Positions 16,171 to 24,437 of a DNA stretch of 64,000 nt are shown here, piece by piece. The DNA is taken from assembly GCA_964441755.1 (NCBI GenBank), contig CAYTVG010000004.1, positions 193,350-257,349 of the forward strand, written 5' to 3'. The notes beneath the pieces were generated by a model. It searched no databases and was not told the DNA's origin. It worked only from the letters and a program-made list of their open reading frames with translations. The number at the start of each line of letters is the position of its first letter. Position 1 is the stretch's first letter. The DNA comes from JAUMBM01 sp964441755 (lineage in GTDB: Bacteria > Bacteroidota > Bacteroidia > Chitinophagales > Saprospiraceae). The translations under genes and the position numbers were made by a program.

Positions 16171-17187
16171 TTATGGTTCATTCCGCACTATGTAAAACAA
16201 TCCTACCAACGAAGGAATTCCAAGGTTTATTACAAAAAGGAAAAAAGTGGCCATGAGGATAGCTACTGATGAATCTGGCTGGTCTGCCCACAACCAAATG
16301 GCCATTTCTGTACGCAACAGCAAAGCAGCTCCGTTGGGTAACGGAAAGGCAGCCTGAAGTAAATAAATGGCAGCAATGCCCGTTAATCCCCAGAATAAGG
16401 AAAGATTGACCCCAAACAAATGCAGACAAAGCCAATACTGCAGGCAATACACACAAAACCTGGTTGCTGCTATCAGCACTGCCCACTGCACATAACTACC
16501 TTCAATATTCCTAACTAACCGCAGCTGTTTACAATAGCTCCAAAGGAAAGAAGGAATATTACGCAGCACTATTGACGGAATTTTTACCTTCAGTCGCCAA
16601 CGATCCCAGCTTATGATTAGCAACCACACTCCAATAGGCCCCAAAGAGGCTAAGATGATTATAAGGCATACCTGCCAGGTCTCGTACCAACTGTTTAGTC
16701 TGCCAATCCAAAGCCACACAGCTGGCCACCCCACTACGATGAAGGCAAGCCAGGCGCAAATACTCCCCATAAAAGTACTAAGCCCTGCAGACCACCGCTG
16801 TCCTGCAGGAAGAACCCATACCCGACCTACATACTCCCCCATACGATTGGGTGTCACTACTGAAAAGCTTATCCCTGCCATCAGGCTTTTAAATAGTGGC
16901 AGCCCCTGCAGGGAAATGCCCATTCCAAGCATTAACTGCTGCCATTTTTGCGCTTCCAGCAACCAGTTTACAGGCATTAGTGCAATAGCAATCACAAACC
17001 AGTACAGTGCCTTCGGATGCCCAAATGCGGCCAGTGTGATATCTATCCAGCGAGACGGACTTGAAGGTAGGTAAAGTTGCTTGTAAAGAACCCATAACAA
17101 CCAGCATACAAATATCCATTTTGCAACACGCAGGAACCATTTTGTCCCGGAAGCATCAACGGCCCATCTCATTTTGGTTGGCCACAT
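16171..17187 (-). CDS. LPG-synthase transmembrane-region / flippase-like membrane protein (UPF0104 type)
   Basis: This 338-aa polytopic protein has about eight membrane segments and the conserved family motif SVVTPNRMGEYVGR (about 120-133). That motif is shared with the MprF flippase region and glycosyl-lipid flippase-like proteins. It lacks the MprF synthase domain, so it probably moves or binds a lipid in the inner membrane. The ATG at 17187 is used; MRWAVDAS at 17172 is an alternative. It is divergent from ruvC and heads the DUF3108/DUF4230/rhodanese run. Confidence 0.85.
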   Translation of the reverse strand: MWPTKMRWAVDASGTKWFLRVAKWIFVCWLLWVLYKQLYLPSSPSRWIDITLAAFGHPKALYWFVIAIALMPVNWLLEAQKWQQLMLGMGISLQGLPLFKSLMAGISFSVVTPNRMGEYVGRVWVLPAGQRWSAGLSTFMGSICAWLAFIVVGWPAVWLWIGRLNSWYETWQVCLIIILASLGPIGVWLLIISWDRWRLKVKIPSIVLRNIPSFLWSYCKQLRLVRNIEGSYVQWAVLIAATRFCVYCLQYWLCLHLFGVNLSLFWGLTGIAAIYLLQAAFPLPNGAALLLRTEMAIWLWADQPDSSVAILMATFFLFVINLGIPSLVGLFYIVRNEP

Positions 17188-17321
17188 AGACTTACCCTGT
17201 TTTGTGCTGATTTGCGCCAGTCAAAAAAATTTGTTGGTTTACTAAAATTAGACGTACTTAGCTGTTGCAAAACGATTTCGTCTAACGATACAAACTATTT
17301 ACTTTGCCCCTAGCTGTCCAT

Positions 17322-17873
17322 ATGAATTATCGCTTGCTCGGTATTGACCCAGGCACTAATATTCTTGGTTTCGCACTCTTGGATGTACGAGGTCGACAGT
17401 TGAGTGTCAAAGAAATGGGTGTATTACACCTCCATCTCTTCAATTCCCACGAAGAACGACTCAAGCGAATTTTCGAGAGAATCCAACAGATCATCAAAAT
17501 GCACCAGCCTCGGGAAATGGCCATCGAGGCACCTTTTTTTGGAAAAAATGCCCAGTCAATGCTCAAATTGGGTCGTGCACAGGGAGTAGCTATCGCTGCA
17601 GCTATGACCAGCGGTATCCCCATTTTCGAATATTCACCCAAATCTATCAAACAAGCAGTAACCGGCAATGGAAATGCAGCCAAGGAACAGGTTGCTGCAT
17701 TGTTAGAAACACAGCTCAAGGTTGATTTGGCAGAACATCTGTTTGATGCTACCGATGCCCTTGCCACAGCATTCTGCCACCAGCTTCAAATCTCTGCCGG
17801 CCCGGCTAAAAAAACAGGTAAAGGCAACAGCTGGGGCGACTTTATTAAAAATAATCCCGGTCGGTTAAAGTAG
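17322..17873 (+). CDS. ruvC: Crossover junction endodeoxyribonuclease RuvC
   Basis: This 183-aa Holliday-junction resolvase has an RNase H-like fold. The first catalytic Asp is in LLGIDPGTNILGF near residue 7, the Glu in MAIEAPFFGKNAQSML (about 66-81), and the final Asp pair in LFDATDALATAFCH (about 143-156). All metal ligands are present. The frame opens at 17304, but MNYRLLGIDPG at 17322 matches the family start. It ends 8 bp before the convergent HIT gene. ruvA and ruvB are not adjacent. Confidence 0.95.
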   Translation: MNYRLLGIDPGTNILGFALLDVRGRQLSVKEMGVLHLHLFNSHEERLKRIFERIQQIIKMHQPREMAIEAPFFGKNAQSMLKLGRAQGVAIAAAMTSGIPIFEYSPKSIKQAVTGNGNAAKEQVAALLETQLKVDLAEHLFDATDALATAFCHQLQISAGPAKKTGKGNSWGDFIKNNPGRLK

Positions 17874-17881
17874 GAAAAGCA

Positions 17882-18301
17882 CTAAACTGCCTGGCTCCCG
17901 TGAATCTGCCCGTAAGCAGTCCGGATGCTCGTCGCAATAGCTGCAAGTTCCTCCATGCTCAGTTCGAGCTTGGGATTCGAAAAATTAATATCCCCCACTG
18001 CCCTAATGGGTACGAGATGTATATGCGCATGAGCAACCTCCAGGCCAATCACGGCCACGCCAATCTTCTCACAGCTTATCACTGATTTTATAGCTTGCGC
18101 AACTTTTTTGGAAAAAACCATCAACCCTTGCAGCGTATCGTCAGGAAGATCAAAAACGTAGTCAATCTCTGCCTTTGGTATGACCAGCGTATGTCCCTTA
18201 GCCAAAGGACGAACATCCAGAAAGGCTATGTAAGCTTCGGTCTCTGCAATCAAATGACAGGGGATTTCCCGATTGATAATGCGTGTGAATATACTAGCCA
18301 T
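17882..18301 (-). CDS. HIT family nucleotide-binding hydrolase
   Basis: This 139-aa histidine-triad protein carries the triad HAHIHLVPI (about 98-106), matching H-x-H-x-H. The upstream segment FLDVRPLAKGHTLVIPK is typical of the Hint/bacterial HIT group. Such proteins hydrolyse nucleoside phosphoramidates or dinucleoside polyphosphates. It starts 4 bp after greA, an arrangement common in Bacteroidota, so the two are co-transcribed. Confidence 0.94.
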   Translation of the reverse strand: MASIFTRIINREIPCHLIAETEAYIAFLDVRPLAKGHTLVIPKAEIDYVFDLPDDTLQGLMVFSKKVAQAIKSVISCEKIGVAVIGLEVAHAHIHLVPIRAVGDINFSNPKLELSMEELAAIATSIRTAYGQIHGSQAV

Positions 18302-18305
18302 ACGA

Positions 18306-18782
18306 CTAATCTATTGAAATATCCATTACCTCAAACTCCATCTTGCCCGCAGGTGTCTGCACCTCAGCTATATCCCCTATAACCTTGCCCAACAAGCCCT
18401 TCCCCATAGGAGAATTAACAGAGATTTTACCCTCCTTTAAATCTGCTTCCGACTCGGAAACAAGCTTATAGGTAATCTCCTTACCTGACTTGCGGTTTTT
18501 TATCCGCACACGGGTCAATACCGTTACCTTAGAGGAATCCAACTGACTTTCATCCAAAATACGCGCATTGGATAATACCGTTTCCAGCTCATTAATTTTG
18601 AGCTCCAGCATACCCTGAGCCTCCTTAGCAGCATCGTACTCAGCATTCTCCGAGAGATCCCCCTTTTCGCGCGCTTCAGCAATGGCACGTGCAGCATCCT
18701 CCCGACCTTTGGTCTTCAGCTCCTCCAATTCGCTTTTTAGGCGATGAAATCCTTCCAGCGTAAGGTAATTAACGGCAGACAT
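18306..18782 (-). CDS. greA: Transcription elongation factor GreA
   Basis: This 158-aa protein has the usual GreA length. An N-terminal coiled coil (about 8-75) carries the tip acidic residues in EKGDLSENAEYDAAKEAQ (about 38-55). The C-terminal FKBP-like domain has SPMGKGLLGKVIGD. It enters the RNA polymerase secondary channel and stimulates cleavage of backtracked transcripts. The frame runs upstream to 18800, but MSAVNYLTLEG at 18782 matches the family. Confidence 0.96.
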   Translation of the reverse strand: MSAVNYLTLEGFHRLKSELEELKTKGREDAARAIAEAREKGDLSENAEYDAAKEAQGMLELKINELETVLSNARILDESQLDSSKVTVLTRVRIKNRKSGKEITYKLVSESEADLKEGKISVNSPMGKGLLGKVIGDIAEVQTPAGKMEFEVMDISID

Positions 18783-19146
18783 TTCATTTATTTTTATCAA
18801 AAAACCATAAAACTAATAATACCCGTGATTCTTTCATTCGCAAAACAGAGACTATCCACGATCCTCTTATCAACTCCATCCATATATTATCTTTGGAATC
18901 AACTGTTGCCGTCGAACTGAAAAACCAGAGAGCGCGGTCATACCGAACTACTGTAAATTTACTCAGCTGATACCTGCCTGGCAGCACAACTTCTTTGGCA
19001 AGTAGGTGGGGATGTTGCGGTTACAATCATTTGCGATAAACGAAAAAAATGAGAACGTCTCCGCCTGTTCGGCGAAAACGTTCTCATTACGGTAACACAA
19101 ATATAAGTAAAAAATCAGATCAACGCAATTGAATCCGTTTTTTACC
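18783..19146. other. Intergenic region, greA / PorV-like operon end
   Basis: This contains the greA leader and the terminator of the surface operon (19043-19088). A perfect TATCTTTG occurs on the plus strand at 18888-18895, but no plus-strand gene follows. A 67-codon minus-strand frame lacks protein-like features. No RNA gene is recognised. Confidence 0.6.
19043..19088 (-). terminator. Intrinsic terminator of the TonB receptor/PorV-like operon
   Basis: An 11-bp perfect stem (19048-19058 / 19078-19088) with an inner CGCC/GGCG pair, followed on the minus strand by a T-run (plus-strand A-run at 19043-19049). It lies 59 bp after the PorV-like stop at 19147. Confidence 0.85.
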
Positions 19147-20190
19147 TTAAAAATTGAAGCGTATCCCAAAATTGTGTGTTCCCTTCCAAACACGGGATGC
19201 CGTAAATGCATAGTCAATACCAAAGGTAGAGTCTTTCTTATCACGGCTCGTAGGAACCTCCAGTGAAGCTCCCGCACTCAAACCAGAGTAGATGGGGGCT
19301 TCTGCTATATTGGTAACACCCATATCTATTTTATAGGCACCGCGCAGCATAAACCGCTCCTTAAGTGCATACTCAAGGCCGCCGCCTATCTGGTCACGGG
19401 AAAATGAGTTGGCAGTAAAATTGCCCAGCATCGTCAACCGATGCACACTGCCCATCCGAAAGTCATAAGAAGCTCCGATGTTCAATACCGAAGGCAACTC
19501 AAACCCTGTTGCGCGTTGTGCATAGGTCAAATTATAGGCTCCTCTTCCCGGTGCCGGTGCGGCTGTAGACAACCCTTGACCACTATAGGTCATACGAGAA
19601 CCTACATTGCGAAGCGAGATACCAAATTTGAAATTGTCCTGCTCTCCCGTCACATACTGAACACCTGCATCCACTGCAAAGGCAAACGAGTTGATGTCCG
19701 CTGTAGATTCGGAAACAGCACGCATCGTAATACCTACAGATACTTTGTTCTCGAAAATGTGCGCATACGACAACCCCATATTGAAAAATGCAGGAGAGAA
19801 GGTAGCCCCCGTACCTTCCGGCTGGAAGGTCGTCGTCACAGGGATATCACCAAAATCAACAGACATAAGGCTGAAACCGAAGGCCCCGCCTTTGCCAACT
19901 CGCTGTGACAAACCCAGCGCATTAAACCGGATGTCGGTACCCTGCAGATAAACCGTATTTCCCAAAACAAACTGGGTCTTGGCAATTCGTGACAAGCCCG
20001 CAGGGTTCAAATGGAGGGCCTCAACACCACTCACACTAGATGTGTTCAATGTGTGCAGACCCGCAGAACGCGCATAGGGGTTCAGCAACAGCTGAGAAGC
20101 ACCTGCTTCGCCCTGCCGATCGGGATTTCCTGCGTAGACAGAAAATCCTGCCAGCAGAAAAATATAGATGATGTAAAGCGTTTTTTTCAT
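19147..20190 (-). CDS. PorV/PorQ family outer-membrane barrel protein
   Basis: This 347-aa protein has a signal peptide (MKKTLYIIYIFLLAGFSVYA). The mature N-terminus has the family hallmark LLLNPYARSAGLHTLNTSSVSGVEALHLNPAGLSR, here given as positions about 34-68, and a beta-barrel pattern of alternating strands ends in GIRFNF with a terminal aromatic. PorV is the shuttle subunit of the type IX secretion system, and PorQ-type paralogues act alongside it. As the third gene behind a secreted protein with a T9SS-like C-terminus, it may be a dedicated partner for that protein. Confidence 0.85.
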   Translation of the reverse strand: MKKTLYIIYIFLLAGFSVYAGNPDRQGEAGASQLLLNPYARSAGLHTLNTSSVSGVEALHLNPAGLSRIAKTQFVLGNTVYLQGTDIRFNALGLSQRVGKGGAFGFSLMSVDFGDIPVTTTFQPEGTGATFSPAFFNMGLSYAHIFENKVSVGITMRAVSESTADINSFAFAVDAGVQYVTGEQDNFKFGISLRNVGSRMTYSGQGLSTAAPAPGRGAYNLTYAQRATGFELPSVLNIGASYDFRMGSVHRLTMLGNFTANSFSRDQIGGGLEYALKERFMLRGAYKIDMGVTNIAEAPIYSGLSAGASLEVPTSRDKKDSTFGIDYAFTASRVWKGTHNFGIRFNF

Positions 20191-20206
20191 AAACCTGAAA
20201 TTATTG

Positions 20207-20251
20207 GGCAGGCCCGGTCAAAGCACAATTAGACATTGAGCCGGGCCTGCC
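20207..20251 (-). promoter_or_regulatory. Intercistronic hairpin, 1358-aa gene / PorV-like gene
   Basis: A perfect 11-bp stem, GGCAGGCCCGG (20207-20217) with CCGGGCCTGCC (20241-20251), and a 23-nt loop. It fills most of the 69-bp gap between two genes of one operon. No T-run follows, so it is more likely an RNA processing or stabilising element, or a partial attenuator, than a full terminator. Confidence 0.7.
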
Positions 20252-20259
20252 AAAATGAT

Positions 20260-23200
20260 TTACAAACCAGATGGGTCAAACTGGCGATTGACGCCAAGCC
20301 ACTTGATCGTACGTTCACCTAACCCCTCAGCTGCGACATGTATCAGGTACATACCACTTGCTACGGGGATACCTTTTGAGTTTTTCAGGTCCCATTCAAG
20401 TGCAGGAATTATCTGCCCTTCATCAATAGCCCTGTTATTCCCTTCTGGTATAATTCCCCGCTCATCCCGGTTATACTGACGTACAAACTTACCGTCCAAG
20501 GTGTAAATAGATACTACACACTTGGCCGGAAGATTCGTGATTTTGATGACCGTCTCGAACTGGCTGTCTTCATATTCTGAGAAACCATAGTAAGGATTGG
20601 GTACGACGTTGATCGCATCGAGTGCTGACGCAACACCCTCGCTATCGAGTGCACTGGATGACTTACCTTCGATCTTGAACCGATACGTAGGATAGCCATT
20701 AAACTCTCCGGAGCCCGTCTTCACTGCGTAGCTGTTGTCAACGCGAAGCTTGTAAATCATATCCTGCGGAATCAGCCCGTCCTTGTAGGAACGCATCTGC
20801 TGACCCGGAGCAGCCATGATAAAGCCCGCCCAGGTAATTTCATTCAGCGCACTAATCTTGCGAAGAGCACTTGGGTGACCAAAACGCTCACGGAAAAGTG
20901 CACACTCATCGTATGCCGTCTTCGTAACGTAAATAAAGTGATGACCACCCGCAACGTAGTTATAGGCCGTCGGGAAAGCTCCCTCGATAGGACGGTAAAT
21001 AATGTCAGAAGGATTCCACATCATGTCACGCCCATTATTGGCTTCCGGAATCAGCGTTCCGTCATAGGTTGAATTCTCACCAAAGAAGATATTCAGGCGC
21101 TGACCTGTCTCCACGTCAACCGCGTAGCCAGGAAACCATCCCATACCAATTTCCTGTCCCGTACCCGGACTAGGATCCTGATCTGGAAGGCCATTACTAT
21201 CATCATCAAATTTGGTGACACTTGGCGAGCGACGCAGGTCAAACATACCGGCAGCACCCTCCGTTGTGAAGCCGGCGCCCGTGATATACTGGTTTGCTGT
21301 CTCAATGATCACACAACGGCTCCACAAATCTTTGTTAGATGTCAGCACGATGTCAACATTATTCAAGGTAGCCAGTGAAGTCTGGCTGTGGGAAATACCA
21401 TTGCGGTTACCCTGACTCTGCCAAGCCGGACCAATATAAGGTGAAATCGGATTACCGTCAGTGTCAGCTGTCAGCCAACCACACAGGTAATAAGGAACAA
21501 AATGGTTAGGAGCCATCAGGTCGCTGGTATAGCGCTCCCTCGGATCATCCCCCTCCAATGGCTCCAATGCTCCTGTCGGTACGTAGTTGAAGATATTGAA
21601 ATCCAGTGTTGGATTTCCTGTCTGTATGGCTAAGCCATCACGTATTCCAAGAGCCCACTGAACCGGGTCTACTGAACCCGGATAACTAATGGAAGCACCC
21701 CGGGCACCATTTGAACCAAGCTTATCAGCACCTGGCTCCTGTACCTGATAAATATTGACCGCAAGACCGTACTGACGGATAATCTGCTCGTTAGGCTGAT
21801 CAATTGTGCGCTCGGATATGATCACAGGAGATCCTGCAACACTAATATTGCGCAACACCCAACGAACCGTATTGTCCAGACGATTATTGGCCACGTCCTC
21901 GTCAACCATCGTTACCTCATACTCTCCGTCAACCACATCTAATGGATTGAAGATCTTCACATCAATCGGACCAAATCCGGGCTCGTACTCTATTTTTCCA
22001 TCAAAGGTACTTCCAAAAGATTCTTCGATTTTCTGACGGCTGGCATCGCTGATGTCAAGGAAACCTGCACCTGTACCTTCACCGTCGATACGGGTAATTA
22101 TTGCACCTTCTCCATAGCGTGCATTGAGTTTGCGATCAACAATCGGACGAGGAATGACCGTATAGTAAGGATTGTCTCCGTCACCAATGTTGCGGCTGCC
22201 CTCGAGATATGGCTTATCCTGACCCGGATCCAGTCGGTTGGTAGGATCAAACTGCTTATAATTGTTGTATGCATAAGCTACCGCTGTAAAGTAGTACTTA
22301 CGGTGGTTGACCAGACGATTATCCCCTTCTGCGAATTGGTCAGTCGTAATGCGGAAAGTGTGACGAATACCCTGGTCAGCACCATCTACCTTCAGCTCAG
22401 GAACGAAATACACCTCTTCCGTTGGTGTTCCGCCATCCTCAGGGTTTAATCCCTGCCAATTGAAGATCTTGGATACTCCGTTCTTCACGTCCACTTGATA
22501 GACCAAACGAACTTTAGACGGATCATCTACATCGGCCAGCGACGCATCAGGACCTGAGAACTGATAAAGCTTATAGCCCTCGAAACGGTAGATAGAATCA
22601 ACACCCTGTGGAAGACCCAGCCCTTCTTCGGCATAGGCTTCAAAAGCATTGTTTGAGTTCTGTACAATTGTGTCGTTGGTGAAAACAGCGATGATTTCAC
22701 GATCGAGCTCAATCCAGTCCACATCCGGCGCATCTGGTCCCCTTGGCAAGTCGAAACAATTGTCGAACAAGTCCTGCGCAATATCATCTGCCTTTTGCAG
22801 ACGAGCAATGCTTGGATTAGGATAAATCTGGTCAGCTACCCAAACAGCCCCGATGATCAGTTCGTTAACTGCACCAGGCTTAAGTGTGAAAGGACCAGAA
22901 GCCTGCAGCGTACGGCGGTCACCCACAGGAAGGCCGGCAGATGACATTGACCAGCCACTTGGATCATTTGGCGAGTCAGGGAAAGCATAAGGGATTACAT
23001 CCGTGCTTCCAACATTATACCCTGTACCACCACGCGTAACCGGCGTACCATCTTTCCAACGACCTGAGATGTAGTTGTAATACTGCTGGGGGTTACCGCG
23101 ATCTGGGTCTGTAGTCTGCGGAGCAGGCGTAGGTGTAGTGCCGCCGTTGTTATTATAAGTAAACGATGACATACCAATCTCCTCACCAAACTCATCCAAT

Positions 23201-24336
23201 GGACCACGGAAATAGTCAATACCCAAGATTGGAATTTCGTCACAATAGGTATTTACACCACCCGGACAGGTACATCCCGGCTGTCCATCCAGCTGGTCTG
23301 CATTGTACACGTAAGCCAAGCTTCGAGACACGTCGCAACCAATGAAATCGTCAAGGTAACATCCAAGATCCGCATCTACCCACATGGCAAAGTAAGTATC
23401 CTTGATATCATCAACAGCGCGGTTAATCAGCTTGTAGCGCTGGAAGGTCATGTTGTTGATGTCATCGTTGGTTTTGTAGGCAAAGGCCTGTACCTGAACC
23501 TCCATCTGAATGACATTCGGAGAACCAGACTCCTGGTGAGCGTTACCCGCGTCATTGTAAATCCAGAAAATCATTTCATCCGGTGGACCCAGCGGTTCCT
23601 TATCCAAACAGCCACGAATTTCTATGATTGGATAATCGCCCAGATCCGGTTCGTAGATACCATTGAGGTTCTGATCCCAGAAACCCGCCAGACCTTGGCT
23701 GGTATTAGGCAGTGGAAATTGATTGATTTGAGCAAAAAAGCGGTTACCCGCTCCCGGCCAACCCAATACATCCCGGGGAATTTCATCCTGATCAATTGAC
23801 GACCGGCCCTCAGCAAGCGCACGACGCCAACTGCCAATATGCCTACGGATACTTTCTCCTGAAACCACAAAAAAGCGGTCCCAGCGAGCACAAGTATCTT
23901 TAGATGTGGTTCCCTGATTGACAAACCCTTCCGGCACAAGAGGCCCGGGATAAAAGTCAAAGGATCCGCTGCTACGGCCATAACTCTGTGCAGCAAGCTT
24001 TAGTCCGCCACCAGGCTCTTTTCCTCCGATCCATACCGCACCGGCAAAGATGGAAGATACCTCAGGCACACCCGGAGGTGGTTTGGGGATTACATATCGC
24101 CCGTTGTTACCATCCCACCATACGTCTCCTCCCGTTGTCAAACGAGCTCTTACATTGTTGATGGCCTGGTCAATTTGTTGAATCGCATTATCGCACGACT
24201 CCCGGAAATTAACCGTATTGGTAACCGGTCGGGTTCCGGGGCGCTGCCCCGTATTGTTTGGGTCGATATGCGCGAAAGTGGCTGTAGTTGTCAGCAAACC
24301 CAGCAGGATCAACAACCATGATTGTTGCAAACGCAT
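20260..24336 (-). CDS. Large secreted protein with T9SS-like C-terminal domain
   Basis: This 1358-aa protein has a signal peptide (LLILLGLLTTTATFA, about 8-22). The extracellular body is rich in Asp/Asn/Gly and Tyr/Trp, with Ca-binding-like turns such as DQNLNGIYEPDLGDYP (about 222-237) and clustered Cys (CTCPGG; GCYLDDFIGCD). The last about 100 residues look like a type A sorting domain: VVPNPYYGFSEYE, VSIYTLDGKFVRQYNRDE, ASGMYLIHVA. An extra tail, GVNRQFDPSGL, follows. No catalytic domain was recognised. It is the middle gene of an operon with a TonB-dependent receptor and a PorV-like barrel. Export by T9SS is inferred. Confidence 0.8.
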   Translation of the reverse strand: MRLQQSWLLILLGLLTTTATFAHIDPNNTGQRPGTRPVTNTVNFRESCDNAIQQIDQAINNVRARLTTGGDVWWDGNNGRYVIPKPPPGVPEVSSIFAGAVWIGGKEPGGGLKLAAQSYGRSSGSFDFYPGPLVPEGFVNQGTTSKDTCARWDRFFVVSGESIRRHIGSWRRALAEGRSSIDQDEIPRDVLGWPGAGNRFFAQINQFPLPNTSQGLAGFWDQNLNGIYEPDLGDYPIIEIRGCLDKEPLGPPDEMIFWIYNDAGNAHQESGSPNVIQMEVQVQAFAYKTNDDINNMTFQRYKLINRAVDDIKDTYFAMWVDADLGCYLDDFIGCDVSRSLAYVYNADQLDGQPGCTCPGGVNTYCDEIPILGIDYFRGPLDEFGEEIGMSSFTYNNNGGTTPTPAPQTTDPDRGNPQQYYNYISGRWKDGTPVTRGGTGYNVGSTDVIPYAFPDSPNDPSGWSMSSAGLPVGDRRTLQASGPFTLKPGAVNELIIGAVWVADQIYPNPSIARLQKADDIAQDLFDNCFDLPRGPDAPDVDWIELDREIIAVFTNDTIVQNSNNAFEAYAEEGLGLPQGVDSIYRFEGYKLYQFSGPDASLADVDDPSKVRLVYQVDVKNGVSKIFNWQGLNPEDGGTPTEEVYFVPELKVDGADQGIRHTFRITTDQFAEGDNRLVNHRKYYFTAVAYAYNNYKQFDPTNRLDPGQDKPYLEGSRNIGDGDNPYYTVIPRPIVDRKLNARYGEGAIITRIDGEGTGAGFLDISDASRQKIEESFGSTFDGKIEYEPGFGPIDVKIFNPLDVVDGEYEVTMVDEDVANNRLDNTVRWVLRNISVAGSPVIISERTIDQPNEQIIRQYGLAVNIYQVQEPGADKLGSNGARGASISYPGSVDPVQWALGIRDGLAIQTGNPTLDFNIFNYVPTGALEPLEGDDPRERYTSDLMAPNHFVPYYLCGWLTADTDGNPISPYIGPAWQSQGNRNGISHSQTSLATLNNVDIVLTSNKDLWSRCVIIETANQYITGAGFTTEGAAGMFDLRRSPSVTKFDDDSNGLPDQDPSPGTGQEIGMGWFPGYAVDVETGQRLNIFFGENSTYDGTLIPEANNGRDMMWNPSDIIYRPIEGAFPTAYNYVAGGHHFIYVTKTAYDECALFRERFGHPSALRKISALNEITWAGFIMAAPGQQMRSYKDGLIPQDMIYKLRVDNSYAVKTGSGEFNGYPTYRFKIEGKSSSALDSEGVASALDAINVVPNPYYGFSEYEDSQFETVIKITNLPAKCVVSIYTLDGKFVRQYNRDERGIIPEGNNRAIDEGQIIPALEWDLKNSKGIPVASGMYLIHVAAEGLGERTIKWLGVNRQFDPSGL

Positions 24337-24394
24337 AATCTATGATTTTAAAGTTCTTATGAATATCGCCGCTATGTCGCAGCCTGCTTCGATC

Positions 24395-24424
24395 GGGTTA
24401 GCCGATTTTAGTGTCGGCTAACCC
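24395..24424 (-). promoter_or_regulatory. Intercistronic hairpin, TonB receptor / 1358-aa gene
   Basis: A perfect 11-bp stem, GGGTTAGCCGA (24395-24405) with TCGGCTAACCC (24414-24424), and an 8-nt loop in a 101-bp gap. No T-run follows on the minus strand. This is the same design as the hairpin at 20207-20251. Confidence 0.7.
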
Positions 24425-24437
24425 TTTCAAAAATGTA

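Noticed and set aside
18888..18895. Exact TATCTTTG on the plus strand
   Set aside because: No plus-strand gene or recognisable RNA follows and no -33 box is present; probably a chance match, though a short antisense transcript cannot be excluded.
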